Notes under the pieces: generated by a model
Told to the model about the DNA's origin: nothing
The model's database searches: none
What the model saw: only the letters and a program-made list of their open reading frames with translations
Position numbers and translations under genes: made by a program
Shown: piece after piece, positions 1 to 5,186 of the stretch
Layout of the letters: each line of letters begins with the position of its first letter
Numbering within the stretch: the first letter of the stretch is position 1
NCBI GenBank assembly: GCA_015662785.1
Contig: DQTM01000072.1
Location: forward strand, 1 to 5,186
Origin: Sulfurospirillum arcachonense
Lineage (GTDB): Bacteria > Campylobacterota > Campylobacteria > Campylobacterales > Sulfurospirillaceae
Reading direction: 5' to 3'
DNA length: 5,186 nucleotides

Positions 1-1432
1 ATGGATTTGGGTTTTAAATAGAGGAAAAGCCTTCTATAATGAAGATGGAAAAGTTATCATGATATCAGGATTTCAAACTGATATTACTAAAGAAATTTTA
101 GCTCTTGAAGAGGTAGAAAAACAAAAAAATATACTTCATCATCAAGCTCATCATGATGCATTAACAGGACTTCCAAACAAAATTTTGTTTATGGATAGAC
201 TAGAACAAGCTATTAAAAAAGCAAAACGCTCTTTTAATAAGATAGCAGTTCTTTTTATAGATTTAGATAACTTTAAAAAGATAAATGACTCAATGGGACA
301 TGATACTGGAGATGAAGTTTTAGTACAAGTTGCAACAAGACTGCAAAACTGTATCAGAAAAAGTGACACCTTAGCAAGACTTGGTGGAGATGAGTTTATC
401 ATTATCATAGATGAAATCAAAGATAAAGACTTGGCAATTCACCTTGCACAAAAACTAGTCCTAGCGATGAGTGAGCCTTTACATGTAAAGGGACAAGATA
501 CATACATAACCAATAGTGTAGGAGTCTCTATCTTCCCTGAAGATGGATACGATGCAAATACTCTGCTTAAAAATGCAGATGCAGCTATGTACAAAGCTAA
601 AGATGATGGAAAAAACAGTTATCAATTCTACAAAGAGGAGATGACAGAAAAAGCTTTTGAAAGACTACTCATGGAAAACAGCCTGAGACAAGCTTTAGAA
701 AATGAAGAATTTGTCGTGCATTATCAACCTCAAATAGATACTAAAACTGAAGAACTTGTTGGCATGGAAGCACTAGTAAGATGGAATCATCCTTCCATGG
801 GACTTGTACCACCTAGTAAATTTATACCATTGGCAGAAGAGACTGGTCTAATTGTTCAACTAGATAGATGGGTAATGAAAACTGCAATGAATCAGATAAG
901 CAAATGGAACAGTCAAAATGCTGAAAACAAGTTTGTCTCTTTAAACCTATCTATGAAACAACTAGATCAAAAAGATTTTCTTGAGTTTGTAAAAAAATCT
1001 CTACATGAAACAAAATGTTTACCATCTTTTCTAGAATTGGAGATTACAGAGAGTCAAATCATGAAAGATGCCAAAAAATGTATCCATATACTTGAAAAAG
1101 TTAAAGAACTCGGCATACTCATATCAATAGATGATTTTGGAACAGGTTATTCATCACCCTCCTATCTTAAAAAATTTCCAATAAGCAAAATAAAAATTGA
1201 CCAATCTTTTGTAAGAGATCTCCCTACAGATGAAGATGATGTAGCTTTAGTAAAAGCAATAATATCTATTGCAAAAAACCTAAATCTTTCAACTATAGCT
1301 GAAGGTGTTGAGACAAATGAACAAAGAGAGTTTATGCTTAAGCATGGTTGCGATAAAATACAAGGCTATTTTTACTCAAAGCCAATTCCTGCTGATGAGA
1401 TGGAAAAACTACTAGAAAAAGGTATAAATTGA
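1..1432 (+). CDS. PAS-GGDEF-EAL cyclic-di-GMP turnover protein, 5' truncated by the window edge
   Basis: This enzyme would make c-di-GMP from GTP (GGDEF) and/or hydrolyse it (EAL). The frame is open from base 2, and the residues before the ATG at 59 (WIWVLNRGKAFYNEDGKVI) are the end of a PAS/PAC domain running into GFQTDIT. The ATG at 59 is therefore internal and the real start lies upstream. Numbering from that Met, a short helical linker leads to HHDALTGLPN (about 31-40). The GGDEF domain has D68-L-D70-N-F-K-K-I-N76-D77, an I-site R100-K-S-D103, and an intact GGDEF at 109-113. The EAL domain has E237-A-L-V-R-W, N296, E328 in EITES, D358-D359, K379, D381 and E415 in AEGVE, so both active sites look complete. 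The one oddity is P367 in DDFGTGYSSPSYL, where Leu is usual. PAS probably senses a ligand or redox state. Which activity dominates cannot be told. The stop overlaps the rsmG start by 4 nt. Confidence 0.95.
   Translation, partial: WIWVLNRGKAFYNEDGKVIMISGFQTDITKEILALEEVEKQKNILHHQAHHDALTGLPNKILFMDRLEQAIKKAKRSFNKIAVLFIDLDNFKKINDSMGHDTGDEVLVQVATRLQNCIRKSDTLARLGGDEFIIIIDEIKDKDLAIHLAQKLVLAMSEPLHVKGQDTYITNSVGVSIFPEDGYDANTLLKNADAAMYKAKDDGKNSYQFYKEEMTEKAFERLLMENSLRQALENEEFVVHYQPQIDTKTEELVGMEALVRWNHPSMGLVPPSKFIPLAEETGLIVQLDRWVMKTAMNQISKWNSQNAENKFVSLNLSMKQLDQKDFLEFVKKSLHETKCLPSFLELEITESQIMKDAKKCIHILEKVKELGILISIDDFGTGYSSPSYLKKFPISKIKIDQSFVRDLPTDEDDVALVKAIISIAKNLNLSTIAEGVETNEQREFMLKHGCDKIQGYFYSKPIPADEMEKLLEKGIN
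1416..1422 (+). promoter_or_regulatory. Ribosome binding site for rsmG, supporting a TTG start
   Basis: AAAAAGG ends 6 nt before the TTG at 1429. The rsmG frame upstream is open only back to 1399, where it meets a TGA at 1396-1398, and it holds no ATG or GTG. TTG at 1429 is therefore the only plausible start that keeps the N-terminal helix and the YNKVHNITG motif. Confidence 0.6.
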
Positions 1433-1974
1433 TAGAAAAAGATTATGAAGTTTTTATAGATTTGATTTTGAAGTACAACAAAGTCCACAATATAACTGGA
1501 GCTAAAGACAAAGCTGCGGTTGTAGATAACATAGAAGACAGCATCTACCCAATAAAGTTTTTACCTATAAAAGATATAAAAACAGCCATAGATATAGGAG
1601 CAGGAGCCGGTTTTCCAGGACTCATTTTAGCTATAGAGCTTCCTAATATACATTTTACACTGTTTGAACCAATTGCTAAAAAAAGCTCTTTCCTACACTT
1701 AATAAAAACAACATTGGGACTAAAAAATGTAACTGTTTCAACCAAAAGAGTTGAACAAGCCAAAGCTTTTGAAGTAGATTTGATAACCTCACGTGCAGTT
1801 ACTAATACAGATATGCTCATAAATCTATGTAAAGAGTATATAACTCCTAAAACTATGCTACTTTTTTACAAAGGTGAAAGAGTAGATGAAGAAGTTACTA
1901 ATCTAAAAAACTATAAAATACACAAAAAAGATAAAAGAAATTATCTATTAATTAAGGATATCATCACATGTTAA
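1429..1974 (+). CDS. rsmG: 16S rRNA (guanine527-N7)-methyltransferase RsmG (GidB)
   Basis: RsmG is a cytoplasmic SAM-dependent enzyme that methylates N7 of G527 in 16S rRNA; its loss is known to give low-level streptomycin resistance. The 181-aa protein has the family landmarks in order: YNKVHNITG (16-24); the SAM-binding glycine loop DIGAGAGFPG (55-64); FEPIAKKSSFL (79-89), with the acidic residue that normally contacts the SAM ribose; and ITSRAV (119-124), the conserved R-A near the active site. It is shorter than the E. coli protein (about 207 aa), mainly at the N-terminus, as I expect for Campylobacterota. It starts at TTG, overlapping the stop of the GGDEF-EAL gene as TTGA, and its last 7 nt overlap the next gene, so translational coupling is likely. 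I see no frameshift or missing motif. The identification is firm and the start fairly firm. Confidence 0.95.
   Translation: MIEKDYEVFIDLILKYNKVHNITGAKDKAAVVDNIEDSIYPIKFLPIKDIKTAIDIGAGAGFPGLILAIELPNIHFTLFEPIAKKSSFLHLIKTTLGLKNVTVSTKRVEQAKAFEVDLITSRAVTNTDMLINLCKEYITPKTMLLFYKGERVDEEVTNLKNYKIHKKDKRNYLLIKDIITC
1953..1958 (+). promoter_or_regulatory. Ribosome binding site for the small four-cysteine membrane protein
   Basis: TAAGGA lies 9 nt before the ATG at 1968, inside the 3' end of rsmG. It supports initiation within the rsmG coding region and the 7-nt overlap of the two genes. Confidence 0.65.
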
Positions 1975-2198
1975 TCAAAGCTTTAGCACTTGCCGCTGTA
2001 TTTTTTGTAATCTATATTATGTTTTTCAAAAAATCAAATAAAGAAGTGCAGTCAAACAGAAAAAAAAGTAAAAAACAAGCACCAAAAGGTGATGTTATGA
2101 TGGAGTGTGAAAAGTGCGAAACTTTTGTAAGTGAAGACGAAGCAATCATAAAAGATGGTAAGTTTTACTGCTCTAAAAAGTGTGCAGGAGTTAAGTAG
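1968..2198 (+). CDS. Small membrane-anchored four-cysteine (zinc-ribbon-like) protein, PP0621 type
   Basis: This 76-aa protein has an N-terminal hydrophobic segment (about residues 2-20), a basic, lysine-rich linker (21-40), and a C-terminal knuckle with C47-x2-C50 and C68-x3-C72 in the pattern MECEKC...GKFYCSKKC. That layout matches the PP0621 family of small proteins, in which a single TM helix precedes a motif like CxxCG...G..YCS. Those proteins usually end the motif with His where this one has Cys72. Four Cys could bind one zinc. The positive linker predicts that the cysteine domain is cytoplasmic. The function of the family is unknown to me. It overlaps rsmG by 7 nt and shares its last base with the next start codon, so it is co-translated with both. 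The family match is from memory of the motif, not a search. Confidence 0.85.
   Translation: MLIKALALAAVFFVIYIMFFKKSNKEVQSNRKKSKKQAPKGDVMMECEKCETFVSEDEAIIKDGKFYCSKKCAGVK
2186..2190 (+). promoter_or_regulatory. Ribosome binding site for the 125-aa protein, supporting a GTG start
   Basis: AGGAG lies 7 nt before the GTG at 2198 and is embedded in the last codons of the preceding gene. This strong, well-spaced site favours the GTG that overlaps the TAG stop (TAGTG) as the start. Confidence 0.7.
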
Positions 2199-2575
2199 TG
2201 CTCATTATTGGTCATCCTCTAATTCCTTTTAAACCCCTATATAAAGTTACAAAAATAGAAGATATTAAGAAAACTAAGCCAAATTGTACTATTTTAATTG
2301 ATTTTGATGATAAAGAATTGGTACAATATAGTAAAGCTCAAGATATATCTTTAGCTTTACATGTAAAGAGCATAAAAGATGCCTGTCTTGCAAATGCACT
2401 TGGAGCGAAGTTTGTTGTTGTTGATGATGACTTACTAGCTAAACAAGTACAAGATCTGGCAACAGAGTATCTTTTTGATACTAAGATTCTTCTGCAAATT
2501 GAAGATGAAAATGCAATAGAGAAAGCCGCTAAAAATTTTATAGATGGAGTTGTTTTCAAAAAAGGAATATTATGA
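2198..2575 (+). CDS. Unrecognised 125-aa alpha/beta protein, half-barrel-like pattern
   Basis: I do not recognise this gene. The protein has no signal peptide or TM helix and should be cytoplasmic. Hydrophobic strands alternate with helices: LIIGH (2-6), TILIDFDD (31-38), SLALHV (51-56), then the helix IKDACLANALGA, KFVVVDDD (71-78), KILLQIED (95-102), an alanine-rich helix, and DGVVFKKGIL at the C-terminus. This beta-alpha repetition resembles part of a TIM barrel, and the ending recalls the last strands of phosphate-binding barrels. At 125 aa it is too short for a full barrel, and I see no catalytic signature. It starts at GTG with a good AGGAG site, overlaps the previous stop by 1 nt and the next start by 4 nt (ATGA). 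Its place in a coupled cluster and its clean coding frame argue that it is real. Confidence 0.85.
   Translation: MLIIGHPLIPFKPLYKVTKIEDIKKTKPNCTILIDFDDKELVQYSKAQDISLALHVKSIKDACLANALGAKFVVVDDDLLAKQVQDLATEYLFDTKILLQIEDENAIEKAAKNFIDGVVFKKGIL
2561..2566 (+). promoter_or_regulatory. Ribosome binding site for the degenerate-GGDEF protein
   Basis: AAAGGA lies 5 nt before the ATG at 2572. The start overlaps the previous stop as ATGA, an arrangement typical of translational coupling. Confidence 0.6.
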
Positions 2576-3795
2576 AACTAGTTTTATCACTTTTAATAGT
2601 TACAATTTACTGGTGTTTAGATGCTTATCAAGCTGTTATAAATTTTAATATTACTTTTACTAAAGCTCTTTTGTTAGATTATGATCAATCTAATACTTTA
2701 GTCAAGTTAATTATTGTAATCGCTATTTTTATCTTTTCAATGATACAAACAAAAACTACAGTAATTACAAAAGAGAATAAACAAAACTGTACAGCAGAAG
2801 AGCTAAATGCAATATACTCTATTTCTGATACTATTTTGGCTCCTATTCCTTTACATAAACAACTAAACACTGTAGTAGATATTATGGAAAAAGAGTTACA
2901 AGTTAAAACTTCTTTTATAGCCTCTTTTGAGAATGATAAAATTTTACTTCTAAATACAAACGAATCTCTTAGTCAACTTGGAATAAAAACAGAGTATAAA
3001 CCCCATCATAATGAACTACGAATTGGTAGTATAGAAAAACTACTTTCAACTAGTTTTCTTGAAAAAAGAGAATCTATTGACGATATAGTAAAGATAAATG
3101 GCATAAAATATAGAGCTATTCTTCAAACATATAAAGATAGCCATTCAAAAAGACCAATGGGTATAACAGTAATTTTACTCGAAGAAGACAATGATAATAA
3201 CTATGAAAATTTCTTAAAAAGGGTTTGTGAGCAGATTGCATTTACAGTAAACTTAACAAAGAAAAAAGAAGAAGCGATAAAAGCACAAAGTAGGTATAAC
3301 GCTCAATTTTCGTCTATGGATACTGAACTCGGAATTCCTAGTAACTCTAAACTTCAAGAGATGATTGAGTATGAAATAAAAAGATCACAAAGATATGGAA
3401 CTCAACTTTCTATAATGCTTATAGAAGTTGATCATATGAAAAACCTATCTAATATTTTTAGTGAGAAAGAGACTGTAACTCTTAAAAAAGAGATTGTATC
3501 CCTATTAAAAAAAGGTGTTAGAGAGACTGATATGTTTGGAAAATGGACAGACAATCACTTTGCAATTATAGCACCTGATGTTGATTTTAGAGCTACAAAA
3601 AGTTTTGCAAATAAATTAAATAGAAAATTAGATGAACATAGGTTTGCTAAAGTAGGTAAAGTTACATGTAGTTATGGAATTACTTCATTCTCCCCAAAAG
3701 ACAGTATTGGTGATTTCAGAAAAAGAGCAGAAAAAGCTCTTAAAGAAGCCACTTCTAGAGGTGGTAATTCTATAGAAGTAAAGATACTTGTCTAA
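2572..3795 (+). CDS. Membrane protein with GAF-like region and degenerate GGDEF domain; candidate c-di-GMP receptor
   Basis: This 407-aa protein has two TM helices (about 3-20 and 43-60) around a short loop. A region of about 70-230 has the length and strand/helix pattern of a GAF domain, and a helical linker (230-248) joins it to a GGDEF-fold domain (about 250-405). The fold is recognisable from RSQRYGTQLSIML, VTCSYGITSF (364-373) and the ending RAEKALKEATSRGGNSIEV. Catalytic positions are lost: GGDEF is replaced by T326-D-N-H-F330, the first metal Asp by E285, and the substrate Asn/Asp pair by S293-N294; the LTGLPN entry motif is also eroded. It is unlikely to be a diguanylate cyclase. R317-E-T-D320 lies exactly five residues before TDNHF, where the c-di-GMP inhibitory site sits, so it may bind c-di-GMP like PelD, which also has TM, GAF and degenerate GGDEF. 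PelD has more TM helices and pel neighbours, so I do not call it pelD. Confidence 0.9.
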   Translation: MKLVLSLLIVTIYWCLDAYQAVINFNITFTKALLLDYDQSNTLVKLIIVIAIFIFSMIQTKTTVITKENKQNCTAEELNAIYSISDTILAPIPLHKQLNTVVDIMEKELQVKTSFIASFENDKILLLNTNESLSQLGIKTEYKPHHNELRIGSIEKLLSTSFLEKRESIDDIVKINGIKYRAILQTYKDSHSKRPMGITVILLEEDNDNNYENFLKRVCEQIAFTVNLTKKKEEAIKAQSRYNAQFSSMDTELGIPSNSKLQEMIEYEIKRSQRYGTQLSIMLIEVDHMKNLSNIFSEKETVTLKKEIVSLLKKGVRETDMFGKWTDNHFAIIAPDVDFRATKSFANKLNRKLDEHRFAKVGKVTCSYGITSFSPKDSIGDFRKRAEKALKEATSRGGNSIEVKILV

Positions 3796-4817
3796 ACTAC
3801 TAATTTTTTTATATATGGCGATAACTTAGTTATAACATCATAAGTTATAGTATTAAATTTTTTCGCAAGATAGTGTGCATCTTTAAAAAGACATAGTTTT
3901 TTTTCATCTCCTAAAAAACAGAGACTATCCATAGATACTCTTCCACATACACTTCTGCTTTCCAAGATAAGCTCACTTAGTCCATTGTGCCTAAAAAAAC
4001 CATCACCATAGCCTATGTCATAAGTTGATACTTTTTCATCACACTTAAGCTCATACATACCACCATAACCAACTCTATCACCTTTTATCAAATTTCTTGT
4101 ACTAAGTTTTTCTGTCCACAGTGACATTACAGGTTTCAGGTCGAACTTTCCGAAGCTCTCGTGCACGTGAGTATAACCATATGTAGATATCCCGCATCTT
4201 GCAAAATCATCTTCTAAAGGATTTTTTCTTCTAAGAAGTGAAGCAGAGTTACAAGAGTGAAATTTTGGCATAGTTAAACCATGCTTCTTTATCAACTCTT
4301 TTGCTTTTACTTTTGCCCTATTGAAGTTTTCATTTTGCCAATACTGTTCACTGCTTAATTCATCTGCACTTCTAAAATGAGTAAAAATTCCTTTTAAGTT
4401 TAAATCATTTTTTAAGATTATCTCAAAAGCTTTTTCTATCTCATTCTCTCTTATGCCATTTCTATGCATTCCAGAATCTATGTTTACATGTACAGAACTT
4501 TTTTTAGGAAAAGCTTTTAACCCTTCAAGTGAATGAACTGCATAAGAGATACTCTCATTTTGAAGTTCACAAGGAGGATGATCAGCCAAAATCAGAACCT
4601 CTTCAAACAAAAAATCTATTTTTTTTGCCTCTTCTAGTGTCTTGACTGCCGCTTTTTTTATACCAAAACCACAAGATAGTTTTGCCATTATTTCTAAACC
4701 ATGCCCATAAGCATTGTCTTTAAGAACAACCATAAGCCTATTTTTTCCACCAGCTTTGTTGGACAAATACTCTATATTATGTCTGTAATTCTCTTTAGAT
4801 ATTTCAATAAAAGCCAC
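3792..4817 (-). CDS. alr: Alanine racemase (PLP-dependent)
   Basis: This cytoplasmic PLP enzyme interconverts L- and D-alanine, supplying D-Ala for peptidoglycan. The 341-aa protein carries K33 in VVLKDNAYGHG (PLP Schiff base and first catalytic base) and Y251 in RVGYGGMYEL (second base). Other landmarks are DSGMHRNG (114-121), HFRSADE (147-153), N190-S191 in HSCNSAS, R207 in ARCGISTYG (the Arg that contacts the PLP pyridine N), YDIGYGDGFFR (266-276) and GRVSMDSL (292-299), with the usual Met-Asp. N112 occupies the place of the often carbamylated Lys in KxDTGM. The protein is shorter than the typical 360-390 aa. The start is GTG, overlapping the preceding TAG by 1 nt with an AAAGGTA site upstream, so it is co-translated with the 78-aa gene. 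Its 3' end overlaps the convergent gene by 4 nt. Specificity for alanine is inferred from family. Confidence 0.93.
   Translation of the reverse strand: MAFIEISKENYRHNIEYLSNKAGGKNRLMVVLKDNAYGHGLEIMAKLSCGFGIKKAAVKTLEEAKKIDFLFEEVLILADHPPCELQNESISYAVHSLEGLKAFPKKSSVHVNIDSGMHRNGIRENEIEKAFEIILKNDLNLKGIFTHFRSADELSSEQYWQNENFNRAKVKAKELIKKHGLTMPKFHSCNSASLLRRKNPLEDDFARCGISTYGYTHVHESFGKFDLKPVMSLWTEKLSTRNLIKGDRVGYGGMYELKCDEKVSTYDIGYGDGFFRHNGLSELILESRSVCGRVSMDSLCFLGDEKKLCLFKDAHYLAKKFNTITYDVITKLSPYIKKLVV
3821..3848. repeat. 8-bp inverted repeat within the 3' end of alr
   Basis: ATAACTTA (3821-3828) pairs perfectly with TAAGTTAT (3841-3848) around a 12-nt loop that contains the palindrome GTTATAAC. On the plus strand a run of six T follows at 3858-3863, 9 nt after the stem. 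This is the only hairpin I noticed near the convergent gene ends. The stem is almost all A/T and the T-run is displaced, so a terminator role is weak. The repeat may simply reflect the codons for ITYDVITKL in alr. Confidence 0.4.
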
Positions 4818-5053
4818 TAATCTACCTTTATACCAAACTCTTTCACTAAAAAACCTCTTAGTTTTCTAGCTTGATAATCTAATTTGAAAAAATGCTCATG
4901 AATAATTTTAGCATCTAATGTTGGATTGTCTCCAAAATTATACTCTATATTGTTGCTTTTTTTTGGAATGTTTTCATCCAAATAATCTAAAAAGTCTGTT
5001 CTTATATCTATGAGTTTTGATAACTCATTCGCTACCATATCTTTTTCTAACAT
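4817..5053 (-). CDS. Unrecognised 78-aa helical protein upstream of alr
   Basis: I do not recognise this protein. It is charged and soluble, with no signal peptide, TM helix or cysteine. Two likely helices (about 1-28, MLEKDMVANELSKL onward, and 46-72, containing HEHFFKLDYQARKLRGF) flank a polar loop with NIEYNFGDNPT. It could be a small helical hairpin or a protein-binding adaptor, but nothing assigns a function. The start is an ATG at 5053 with AGGAG 6 nt upstream; Met6 is a poorer alternative. Its TAG stop shares one base with the GTG of alr (TAGTG), and it lies 9 nt after the stop of the gene entering from the right edge. Such coupling supports a real gene, though not necessarily a shared role with alr. 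Confidence 0.8.
   Translation of the reverse strand: MLEKDMVANELSKLIDIRTDFLDYLDENIPKKSNNIEYNFGDNPTLDAKIIHEHFFKLDYQARKLRGFLVKEFGIKVD
4823..4829 (-). promoter_or_regulatory. Ribosome binding site for alr, supporting a GTG start
   Basis: On the minus strand AAAGGTA lies 5 nt before the GTG at 4817-4815, inside the last codons of the 78-aa gene. The GTG puts K33 at the usual distance from the N-terminus, and the opening MAFIEISKENYRHN matches how alanine racemases begin. Confidence 0.6.
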
Positions 5054-5059
5054 ACTACT

Positions 5060-5064
5060 CTCCT
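5060..5064 (-). promoter_or_regulatory. Ribosome binding site for the 78-aa gene, overlapping the previous stop
   Basis: AGGAG on the minus strand lies 6 nt before the ATG at 5053. The TAG stop of the upstream partial gene (5065-5063) overlaps it as TAGGAG, so ribosomes ending there would be placed directly on this site. Confidence 0.65.
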
Positions 5065-5186
5065 ATTTTTCTGAAATTATTGAAAAACTATTGCCTTTTA
5101 ACTCTATAAAAAGCTCTTTATTACCTTTAAACTTATAACTTTTACTCTTATAAATTTCGTAAAATGCTACCTTAAAAAGTCTTTTA
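5063..5186 (-). CDS. 3' end of an unidentified gene entering from the right edge
   Basis: Of the three minus-strand frames at the right edge, only this one stays open from the edge (first full codon at 5185) to a TAG at 5065-5063. It gives 40 residues, beginning KRLFKVAFYEIYKSKSYKF and ending GNSFSIISEK. The tail is rich in Lys and aromatic residues and alternates hydrophobic and charged residues like beta strands. I cannot identify the family. Support comes from the open frame in AT-rich DNA, where the other two frames stop within a few codons, and from the 9-nt gap to the next start, with the stop inside its ribosome binding site. Short chance frames do occur at this base composition, so this is likely but not certain. 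Confidence 0.6.
   Translation of the reverse strand, partial: KRLFKVAFYEIYKSKSYKFKGNKELFIELKGNSFSIISEK

Noticed and set aside
151..420. 89-aa minus-strand open frame
   Set aside because: It lies wholly inside the GGDEF domain coding sequence, which has intact motifs on the plus strand. The low-complexity Ser/Leu-rich translation is a typical antisense shadow.
1545..1820. 91-aa minus-strand open frame
   Set aside because: It is antisense to the SAM-binding core of rsmG and has no ribosome binding site or recognisable motif.
2298..2327. Promoter-like TTGATT, 18-nt spacer, TACAAT inside the 125-aa gene
   Set aside because: It could drive the last gene of the cluster, but such matches are frequent by chance in AT-rich coding DNA and nothing else supports it.
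2338..2559. 73-aa minus-strand open frame
   Set aside because: It is antisense to the 125-aa gene, which has a strong ribosome binding site and coupled neighbours; the Ser-rich translation is a shadow.
2685..2870. 61-aa minus-strand open frame with a hydrophobic stretch
   Set aside because: It is antisense to the second TM helix and linker of the degenerate-GGDEF gene; its hydrophobicity comes from the complementary codons.
2572..3795. Calling this gene pelD or an active diguanylate cyclase
   Set aside because: The catalytic residues are missing, so cyclase is unlikely. It has two TM helices rather than four and no pel genes in view, so the PelD name is not justified.

Overview
The window is AT-rich, gene-dense bacterial DNA with almost no intergenic space. 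The compact overlapping genes, lysine- and isoleucine-rich proteins, short RsmG (181 aa) and short alanine racemase (341 aa, with LKDNAYGHG at the PLP lysine) suggest a Campylobacterota (epsilonproteobacterial) chromosome, perhaps a Sulfurimonas-like organism. This is inference from protein style; there is no rRNA or other marker to fix the genus. I see no RNA genes, insertion sequences, CRISPR arrays or phage genes.

Positions 1-3795, plus strand, hold five genes that each overlap the next by 1-7 nt. They are: a 5'-truncated PAS-GGDEF-EAL c-di-GMP enzyme; rsmG (16S rRNA G527 methyltransferase, TTG start); a small membrane-anchored four-cysteine protein of PP0621 type; an unrecognised 125-aa alpha/beta protein (GTG start); and a two-TM, GAF-like, degenerate-GGDEF protein. 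The overlaps imply one transcript with translational coupling. The promoter lies upstream of the window.

Positions 3792-5186, minus strand, hold a second tightly packed cluster: the 3' end of an unidentified gene entering from the right edge, a 78-aa unrecognised protein, and alr (alanine racemase, GTG start), which supplies D-alanine for peptidoglycan. The two clusters converge and their stop codons overlap, so any terminator must lie inside coding sequence.

The most interesting point is the pairing at the two ends of the plus-strand cluster. The first gene looks able to make and/or degrade c-di-GMP. The last has lost its GGDEF catalytic residues (TDNHF) but keeps an RxxD inhibitory-site motif at the correct spacing, an arrangement reminiscent of the c-di-GMP receptor PelD. 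No pel genes are in view. This may be a local c-di-GMP enzyme and receptor pair built around housekeeping genes, but the sequence alone cannot prove it.
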